The translations under genes and the position numbers were made by a program. 10,099 nt of DNA from Candidatus Babelota bacterium. GTDB lineage: Bacteria > JAGOBX01. The DNA lies in assembly GCA_017999075.1 (NCBI GenBank), contig JAGOBX010000090.1:1-10099 (forward strand), given 5' to 3'. Numbering within the stretch: position 1 is the stretch's first letter; every line of letters starts with the position of its first letter. This document shows, piece by piece, positions 5,901 through 10,099 of the stretch. The notes under the pieces were generated by a model. It saw only the letters and a program-made list of their open reading frames with translations, was not told where the DNA came from and did no database searches.

Positions 5901-8384
5901 ATTGCTGTAATCCGTGTCAGTTACATCAAAATATTTTATCGGATGATATATATAATATTTGGAAGAAGAGGTCGTACGGCTTAATAAAGGTTCATTTAAC
6001 CATGCATTTTTGTTGACTCCGTCGTATGAAGAAATAGTCCGCACCTGACTTCCTATAGATATCTGCATGCCTGTATAATAATTATCCACGCTGCTTGCAG
6101 TTGATTCGAGTTTGACATACTGGTTTGTAGTTGATTTTACGAAACCTGCTTCGGTTTGTTTGAATACAGCCATTTTTCCGTCTGCATCTATGTAAGAAGA
6201 AGATAAAGTTCCTCCAGGCAATCCTAAATTTTTTATGAATGTATATGTGCTGGCTGCTACAGCAGCAGGATCAGCCCAATTACTGTCAACTGTAGCTGTT
6301 TTTGTTATTTCATTGTAAGCTGTGACAGTTTTAGATTCATTGTTTACTGTTATTATTGAACCAACATAGGAATTTGCAGTGGCTGAAGCAGTGGCTGCGA
6401 GAGTAATTGTGTTTGCAGTAGCTCCAGTTGCGGTGCCGCTGTGATTTGCGCTGATTATTGCAGCGTCTTTAAATATATTTGATGTTGTAGCTCCTTCAAA
6501 ATTGTAAATTTTAATTTTTTGCGAATCAATATTGTCGTTATAAACAATAGAATATTTTCCTGATTCGTATTCTGTAATATCATATTTCGAACTTGAATCT
6601 CCGCCGGCTATTTTGACTCCGGTATAATACGGCTTAAGATAATTAGCCGAACTTTCGTTCATATCAAGAGAATATAACCCTGATGAATACAGCTTATATT
6701 GGGTAGTATTGTCAGGTCTGTTATAATCACTTGTAAAAGTAACCTGGTATACTGAAGAAGCATTAGGTATAATATTGTTTATTACATATTGAGATGTAGT
6801 ATTTATAGCTACATCAATTGTGTAATCCTGACCTGTTATTGTGCTGCCGTCTCCGTCTGCCCAGTTACTGTTTACAGTTGCTGTTTTAGTGGCGCCGTTA
6901 TATGCTGTAATGGTTTTTATTTCTCCATTAACATTTATTTCAGAACCTGTATATGCATCATTAACAGCAGAAGCTCCTGCGCTGAATGTTATAGTATTTG
7001 CAGTTGCAGCTGCAGAAACACCGCCGTGATTAAGAATTCCCTGTTCGGATATGTTCCAATCCGAATCAACAGTAATTTCATTTGTAGTTGCGTTATAAGC
7101 TGTTATATTTTTTGTGGAATTTGTTATTCCTGCGGTTAAAGTTACAGAAGCTCCAGAATAATAATTTGTATAAGTTTTTATGTCTCCTGATTCGAGAGCT
7201 AAAGTGTTGGTTCCGCTTCCTGCGCTTGCTGCATTTCCTGTAACGTTAGTATTCCAATCCGTATCTAAAGTTAAAGTATTTGTTCCGTTATTGTAAGCTG
7301 AAACAGTTCTGATTTCTCCTGCAGCAGGTCCTGAAATTATTTTTACTGATGCGCTGGTATAATTTAAGTCGGGAGCGTCATCAGCTAATATTATTGTATC
7401 CAAAGCTGCTCCGTTTTTTGCCTGTGCTTTATGAGTCGTCCAATCGCTGTCAACTGTCGCAGTATAAGTAGATGCATCGTACGCTGAAATTGTTTTAGTT
7501 TGAGAATAACCGCTGCCTGAAGTGAGAGTTATTGTAGAACCTGCATAAAAATCATTTATATCTTTTCCGATTGGATCAAGATCAGCAGAATTAAATTGTA
7601 TTGTGTTATTTCCTCCGCCTGAACCTGCCGCTGTTCCCGAAGAAGATGTCTGACCTACGAATAATCCAACGTCTCCGGCTTTTTTTAAACCGTACATATT
7701 TATTATTCCATCTACGCTAATTTTTGAACCGATATTTACTTCGTATGCCCCGCCAGATTTGCTTGCTCCGTAAACTTTGCTTAAATCAAATTCAATATTA
7801 TTTTCAAATTCGATTTCCAGATTATTTGCGCCTGCTGAAATTTCGTTGGATGAATAAGAAACGCCGTTTATTGAAAAAGTTTCTGGAACTGATAGTGTTC
7901 CTGAAAAGTTTGAGCCGCTTAAAGTTGTAACATTCGGATCAATAGTTTTTTCTGCTGAAAAGATTTTTTTGTTTGCTAATTCTGTAATGCTCAGATAATC
8001 TTCAATTTTTGAATTGATATCTTTTAATTTTTCAGAAAGCGATGAAATGCTGTTTATGGTTTGTTCACTGTCGTTTAATTTATAATCAAAAAAGTTTGTA
8101 AGCACAATTTTTGCTTCTTCAAGAAGATTTATAATTTCTTTGTAAGAATTTTCTGAATAATCTATTCCTACTATACCTTCCTGGAGGCTTTTTCTTACTC
8201 CATTCATAGCATAAGTTAAATTATATATGAAAGAAGGCATAACAGCCTGAAAATTTGCAGATATGGTTTCTCTGTCTAAACCATAAGCATCATCAATTTT
8301 TGACAGTTTTGATTGTAATACATTTGAAATTTTTGTAAATTGCGACTGAATTGCAGAAGAATTGGAAACTTGATTTAAAGACAT
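2943..8384 (-). CDS. Giant repeat-containing flagellin-like surface protein
   Basis: An uninterrupted gene of 1813 codons starts at ATG 8384, with a strong GGGAGG six bases upstream and a near-consensus promoter. There is no signal peptide, no transmembrane segment and, by eye, no cysteine in the whole chain. These are traits of proteins exported by the flagellar type III route. Residues about 10-145 are helical: a 'DDAxGL' motif at 31-36 and an amphipathic 'ENSYKEIINLLEEAKIVL' at 78-95, which mimics the 'AEGALNEI..LQR.REL' helix of flagellin. A coiled-coil-like stretch at 105-140 then leads to 'ELANKKIF' (135-142), placed like the 'IA..T.FNG' of flagellins. The C-terminus repeats the theme: 'TTKQLGI' (1701-1707), then helices at 1717-1810 with heptad-like 'NNIRGISELLNGAID' and 'YSSNDKINNQFEAKL'. 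Between them lies a beta-rich Thr/Ser/Asn/Gly-rich central region of about 1500 residues with tandem repeats (259-1180) and a non-repeated part (1181-1690). The best guess is a divergent flagellin or hook-associated protein with a hugely expanded D2/D3 region; a non-flagellar adhesin is the alternative. The reading frame is certain, the function moderate. Confidence 0.9.
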   Translation of the reverse strand: MSLNQVSNSSAIQSQFTKISNVLQSKLSKIDDAYGLDRETISANFQAVMPSFIYNLTYAMNGVRKSLQEGIVGIDYSENSYKEIINLLEEAKIVLTNFFDYKLNDSEQTINSISSLSEKLKDINSKIEDYLSITELANKKIFSAEKTIDPNVTTLSGSNFSGTLSVPETFSINGVSYSSNEISAGANNLEIEFENNIEFDLSKVYGASKSGGAYEVNIGSKISVDGIINMYGLKKAGDVGLFVGQTSSSGTAAGSGGGNNTIQFNSADLDPIGKDINDFYAGSTITLTSGSGYSQTKTISAYDASTYTATVDSDWTTHKAQAKNGAALDTIILADDAPDLNYTSASVKIISGPAAGEIRTVSAYNNGTNTLTLDTDWNTNVTGNAASAGSGTNTLALESGDIKTYTNYYSGASVTLTAGITNSTKNITAYNATTNEITVDSDWNISEQGILNHGGVSAAATANTITFSAGASAVNDAYTGSEINVNGEIKTITAYNGATKTATVNSNWADGDGSTITGQDYTIDVAINTTSQYVINNIIPNASSVYQVTFTSDYNRPDNTTQYKLYSSGLYSLDMNESSANYLKPYYTGVKIAGGDSSSKYDITEYESGKYSIVYNDNIDSQKIKIYNFEGATTSNIFKDAAIISANHSGTATGATANTITLAATASATANSYVGSIITVNNESKTVTAYNEITKTATVDSNWADPAAVAASTYTFIKNLGLPGGTLSSSYIDADGKMAVFKQTEAGFVKSTTNQYVKLESTASSVDNYYTGMQISIGSQVRTISSYDGVNKNAWLNEPLLSRTTSSSKYYIYHPIKYFDVTDTDYSNAGSITELSDSISSPASYPEILKSSDGKYYIGYSGIIEENALLQFNNTTQNTIQLNESSSSEDDFYTGMAFYINNGTGAGTYNTITDYDGTTKIATIENTFYGTDNLTITAIGANTIKSSSLSSSLNDYYNNWGIYITSGTGAGQFRRITDYDGTTKTATVDNWTTTPDLNSKFKLMQLPNSIPFSSTISEYTAGSGSISTIRFPDIPGTTNDSFTTFYKGYTVFITGGPGAGQYKDISIYTGGTRTATVASDWDIAPNNTSKFMVMLTDSTEQYTGNNHSAVTQTAGSITFDDTYSGIDDYFNGWGVFITDGTGVGQFRKITDYDGTTKTASIDANWATTPDATSKYTLVKLYEESSYQIISNFVTEIDPADSSNNKTVMQGSISGNTYKNIGLSNDYIAENYRYYSSSPSTSLSDRYNLINLKPYDDIISGDITSDKVSIDSIADNIGSFGKYIVEDYISFNLIDETNGIWEVNSQKYGSLGNVASGDNFWINVNPTQTDISDGDLEIDPDEAHLNDSSKNNFYSISNSQVNSSFLKLNIDNEPYSFGDSFSLRIKDAVVQNADFDNTSGTTSIEQKSNYSLTYADEYGGLFFRKSDDKSIYLSKSVIDFDSSYDSNSLSQVSEIWKTTGTNLPSGKNPVIFEDNKIFFLQTDNYFQKVQFSYDFHSDKDNVSAANNFFDSSNTKINDEATYTNETVYLVYAGSGNWKVYSNQSGQLTNDTAPNADNYIQMAQNGATTNTFTKTGADGGKTSIDISIQGWDDFINGKVNANGVAPASADNVFASGDTIQLKLSHQAVASFNGGPKTNIYEGRENIVGNGNSAISVIWDSANSDFYNNIKPGEYSFNVEINDIKILSSENMDEIDIGLPNQLTTKQLGIYYDNIKFKTPREVYAIYANAKNIVETELNNIRGISELLNGAIDYGHSRIDSLYSSNDKINNQFEAKLRLDQIKSDMISNFSNLNLFNIKSEIVDGLFSFYDNKISV
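4845..7610 (-). repeat. Tandem protein-repeat array (TATVDxxW repeats) inside the giant gene
   Basis: Encoded residues 259-1180 hold successive units of about 50-70 residues. Each has the order: 'NTI.(F/L)', a spacer, 'D.YYxG' (or YNNW), a strand such as 'ITSGTGAGQ', then 'R.ITDYDGTTKTATVD', then 'xxW'. Clear copies cover about residues 259-318, 328-380, 392-447, 461-510, 655-706, 753-813, 876-937, 940-1004, 1022-1094 and 1113-1180. A degenerate copy lies at about 577-618. Two subfamilies are visible: the N-terminal copies use 'AYNxxTKTATVDSNW', while the last four use 'GxGAGQ..ITDYDGTTKTATV' with a following 'TTPDxxSKF'. Such 'GAGQxRxITDYxG' units are known in bacterial surface and phage tail-type proteins and are presumably beta-structured. 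Their function here is unknown. Confidence 0.9.
4909..5487 (-). repeat. Near-identical DNA repeats within the array
   Basis: The 60 bases at 4909-4968 and 5428-5487 differ at six positions by my count, about 90 percent identity. A 22-base stretch at 5432-5453 is repeated exactly at 5624-5645, just outside this interval. They encode the 'QFRxITDYDGTTKTA' core of the last repeat units. Such similarity between in-frame units indicates recent duplication or gene conversion and could support unit gain or loss by recombination. Confidence 0.85.
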
Positions 8385-8390
8385 TTTTAT

Positions 8391-8396
8391 CCTCCC
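8391..8396 (-). promoter_or_regulatory. Strong Shine-Dalgarno of the giant gene
   Basis: GGGAGG on the minus strand sits six bases upstream of the ATG at 8384. This is the strongest ribosome binding site in the window and fixes the start. It is in keeping with a highly made structural protein. Confidence 0.9.
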
Positions 8397-8447
8397 TGTT
8401 GTCTGTAATCAAAATCCGTTTGTTTATGTAAACCTTATTCTATTATT

Positions 8448-8476
8448 AATATATCAAAATTTTATACTAATGTCAA
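8448..8476 (-). promoter_or_regulatory. Sigma-70 promoter of the giant gene
   Basis: On the minus strand a perfect TTGACA (8471-8476) is followed after 17 bases by TATATT (8448-8453, five of six). The start of transcription is expected near 8441, giving a leader of about 57 bases. It is a housekeeping-type promoter; I saw no sigma-28 (TAAA-N15-GCCGATAA) site, which is the usual driver of flagellin genes in many bacteria. Confidence 0.8.
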
Positions 8477-8512
8477 TTTTTATTTATTATTTTTTAAATA
8501 TATAAGATTTTG

Positions 8513-8541
8513 TTGACATATCCTGCATTTTAAAATATAAT
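8513..8541 (+). promoter_or_regulatory. Consensus sigma-70 promoter of the rhomboid-murI unit
   Basis: A perfect TTGACA (8513-8518), 17 bases and a perfect TATAAT (8536-8541) match the ideal sigma-70 promoter. Transcription should start near 8548, about 37 bases ahead of the ATG at 8585. Its -35 is 36 bases from the -35 of the divergent giant-gene promoter, so one regulator bound between them could affect both. No obvious operator palindrome was seen. Confidence 0.85.
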
Positions 8542-8584
8542 TATTAACAAAATTTAGATATTTTTTCAAGGATTTTATAAAAAT

Positions 8585-9520
8585 ATGAATAGTAATAATA
8601 ACTTTAGATACGAATCTGTTTCTTTTGCCGTTCCTGCGTTTACTACTGTAATAAAAACTATAGTAATTATAAATGCCGCATTGTTTTTTTTAGATAATAT
8701 TTTTTCTAATCTCAATATTTCATATTATTTTGTGTGGTCATATAATGCTATAATATATAAATATGAAGTGTGGCGGTTATTTACTTATTCATTTGCTCAT
8801 TTGAATTTGCCTGATTTAATTTTAAATATGCTTATACTATGGATGTTTGGTTCTGAATTGGAAAATAAATGGGGAACGAAATTTTTTGTTAAATATTATT
8901 TGGTATCGGTTATAGGTGCAGGAATTTTATCTCTTCCGTTTGCAATAAACAGCAGTATGCCGTTATGGGGTGCAAATGCGGTAATTTTGAGTTTGCTTAC
9001 TGCATATGCCGTGAGTTCCCCTAATAAAATAGTTTATTTTATGATGTTTTTTCCTATGAAAGTAAAATGGCTCGTTGCTGTCATAGGGTGTATAAATTTA
9101 CTTATGGTTAAACCGGACGATAGCAGCAGCCTTATGTATTTGCTTCATATTAACGGAATTGCCGCAGGATTTATTTATTTAAAGTATTCTATAATTATTG
9201 ATATGATAAAAAATAAATTCCGCAGAAGAAATATTTTTGTTGATAATTTGAAATATATTAAAAATTCCGGATATAAAAAAAATTACGATAAAATTAATAT
9301 TTATTCGTTTAATGATACTAAAACTTCAATAGATTCGCGAAAAACGGGAAAAAATGAAGTTAAATCAGAAATAATAGATTTGGATAAAAAAATTGATGAA
9401 GTTCTGGATAAGATTAAAAATAACGGAATGGATTCGCTTAATTATGAAGAAAAAATGTTTTTAAAACGCGCCAGTCATTTATTGAAAAATAAATATTCTG
9501 AAAATAATGTTAAGGATTGA
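8585..9520 (+). CDS. Rhomboid-family membrane protein lacking the catalytic serine (predicted pseudoprotease)
   Basis: This 311-residue integral membrane protein has the rhomboid fold signature. After a soluble N-terminus come hydrophobic segments at about 20-39, 74-90, 101-120, 127-143, 147-156, 160-174 and 183-204. Family landmarks are 'EVWRLFTYSFAH' (61-72) and 'ILNMLILWMFGSELE' (79-93), with His72 and Asn81 in the places of GlpG His145 and Asn154. The dyad His survives as His188 in 'HINGIAAGF'. However, the GxSG serine box reads Gly129-Ala-Asn131-Ala132, so the nucleophile Ser is Asn and the oxyanion-region Gly is Ala. The second conserved His (GlpG His150) is Asp77. Intramembrane proteolysis is therefore not expected; a binding or chaperone-like role, as in iRhoms and derlins, is inferred. 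A basic polar linker (208-262) leads to a C-terminal 'VLDKIKNNGMDSLNYEEKMF' element (273-292) resembling DUF6576, which often ends bacterial rhomboids. AAGGA lies 12 bases before the ATG. murI follows after three bases. Confidence 0.92.
   Translation: MNSNNNFRYESVSFAVPAFTTVIKTIVIINAALFFLDNIFSNLNISYYFVWSYNAIIYKYEVWRLFTYSFAHLNLPDLILNMLILWMFGSELENKWGTKFFVKYYLVSVIGAGILSLPFAINSSMPLWGANAVILSLLTAYAVSSPNKIVYFMMFFPMKVKWLVAVIGCINLLMVKPDDSSSLMYLLHINGIAAGFIYLKYSIIIDMIKNKFRRRNIFVDNLKYIKNSGYKKNYDKINIYSFNDTKTSIDSRKTGKNEVKSEIIDLDKKIDEVLDKIKNNGMDSLNYEEKMFLKRASHLLKNKYSENNVKD
9512..9516 (+). promoter_or_regulatory. Shine-Dalgarno of murI inside the rhomboid gene end
   Basis: AAGGA lies seven bases before the murI ATG at 9524 and within the last codons of the rhomboid gene. 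With stop and start only three bases apart, this suggests translational coupling. Confidence 0.8.
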
Positions 9521-9523
9521 TTT

Positions 9524-10099
9524 ATGATTGAAAATATTTGCTGTAATCCTATAGGCGTGTTTGATTCCGGATTAGGAGGGTTAACTGTAGTCCGTGAATT
9601 GAGAAAACTTCTTCCTTTTGAAAACATAATTTATTACGGCGATACAGCTCGTGTTCCATATGGTTCAAAATCCAAAAAAAAAATAATTGAATTTTCTATT
9701 GAAAATGCGAAATTTCTTTTGCTTCATAATGTTAAGATTATTGTAATCGCCTGCAATACTTCTACTGCAGCAGCTCTTGATGAAATAAAAAAGGTTTCAA
9801 AAGTTCCAGTGGTCGGAGTTATTAATCCTGGTGTTAAAATAGCTGCGTCAAAAACAAATAATAAAAAAATCGGAGTTATCGGAACTTTAGGAACGATAAG
9901 CAGCGAAGCTTACACAAGGCATCTGCTTGATTTGAATGATAATATACATATTTATTCTCAGCCGTGTCCGTTGTTTGTTCCTCTTGTGGAAGAAGGCTGG
10001 ACAGATAAACACATTACAGAACTTGTTATTTCCGAATATCTGACGCCGTTAAAAATTGCCGGTATTGACACTCTGATTCTGGGATGCACGCATTATCCT
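9524..10099 (+). CDS. murI: Glutamate racemase, C-terminus cut by window edge
   Basis: The cytoplasmic enzyme interconverts L- and D-glutamate, supplying D-Glu for the peptidoglycan stem peptide. It is cofactor-independent, using two cysteines as acid and base. The 192 codons seen here are open to the right edge; family members are about 255-285 residues, so roughly a quarter is missing. Present are 'GVFDSGLGGLTV' (11-22) with Asp14 and Ser15, 'YYGDTARVPYG' (37-47), 'IACNTSTAA' (75-83) with catalytic Cys77, 'IGVIGTLGTI' (116-125) and 'GCTHYP' (187-192) with the second catalytic Cys188 and His190. All active-site residues in the visible part are intact. It starts three bases after the rhomboid stop and shares that gene's promoter, with no room for a promoter in the gap. 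Confidence 0.96.
   Translation, partial: MIENICCNPIGVFDSGLGGLTVVRELRKLLPFENIIYYGDTARVPYGSKSKKKIIEFSIENAKFLLLHNVKIIVIACNTSTAAALDEIKKVSKVPVVGVINPGVKIAASKTNNKKIGVIGTLGTISSEAYTRHLLDLNDNIHIYSQPCPLFVPLVEEGWTDKHITELVISEYLTPLKIAGIDTLILGCTHYP

Larger units (their letters stand above)
8385..8584. promoter_or_regulatory. Divergent intergenic control region
   Basis: This 200-bp, very AT-rich region separates the minus-strand giant gene from the plus-strand rhomboid-murI unit and holds one promoter for each, listed separately. About 8398-8440 is the leader of the giant gene, without a clear stem-loop or riboswitch. About 8477-8512 between the two -35 boxes is an A/T run without an evident palindrome. Confidence 0.75.

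Noticed and set aside
6789-7139. Plus-strand open frame of 116 codons, Cys/Ile/Tyr-rich, opposite the giant gene
   Set aside because: It is antisense to the repeat array, which restricts stop codons on the other strand. It has no Shine-Dalgarno or family similarity and an unnatural composition.
4845-7610. The repeat array as a CRISPR, transposon or satellite element
   Set aside because: The repeats are in frame, divergent and protein-coding, with no unique equal-length spacers, terminal inverted repeats or transposase.
8943-9000. Sequencing error or frameshift explaining the missing rhomboid serine
   Set aside because: The frame is open across the site, the flanking hydrophobic segments fit the family, and more than one conserved position is changed (Ser to Asn, Gly to Ala, His to Asp), so a single base error cannot explain it.

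Overview
The window is AT-rich (roughly one third G+C by eye) and densely coded. It carries five protein genes, two of them cut by the window edges. It looks like a chromosomal segment of an AT-rich bacterium with standard sigma-70-type promoters. A periplasm-type TPR protein with a signal peptide and a large signal-less surface or appendage-type protein hint at a diderm, possibly flagellated, lineage. The lineage cannot be named from this sequence; Elusimicrobiota-like or a similar deep-branching gut/anaerobic group is only a guess. No tRNA, rRNA, CRISPR, insertion sequence or phage integration signature was found.

Left arm, all on the minus strand, read from right to left. (1) A giant 1813-codon gene (2943-8384) has helical ends resembling the D0/D1 termini of flagellins and a very large middle. 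The middle holds about ten clear copies, plus one degenerate copy, of a repeat ending in an aromatic/Thr-rich 'TATVDxxW' strand. (2) Pyruvate kinase (1346-2812) is complete, with all catalytic motifs and the signature of the K+-independent class. (3) A TPR-repeat exported protein (1-1279) runs off the left edge; it has a near-consensus promoter of its own in the 66-bp gap after pyruvate kinase.

Right arm, on the plus strand. (4) A rhomboid-family membrane protein (8585-9520) has the fold landmarks and the C-terminal DUF6576-like tail, but its catalytic serine is replaced by asparagine, so it is predicted to be a pseudoprotease. (5) Three bases downstream is murI, glutamate racemase, truncated by the right edge. 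Its Shine-Dalgarno lies inside the end of the rhomboid gene, so the two are probably one translationally coupled unit.

The two arms meet in a 200-bp divergent intergenic region (8385-8584). It contains two excellent back-to-back sigma-70 promoters: TTGACA-N17-TATATT leftwards for the giant protein and TTGACA-N17-TATAAT rightwards for rhomboid-murI. The most interesting items are the giant repeat-filled flagellin-like protein and the inactive rhomboid coupled to peptidoglycan precursor synthesis.
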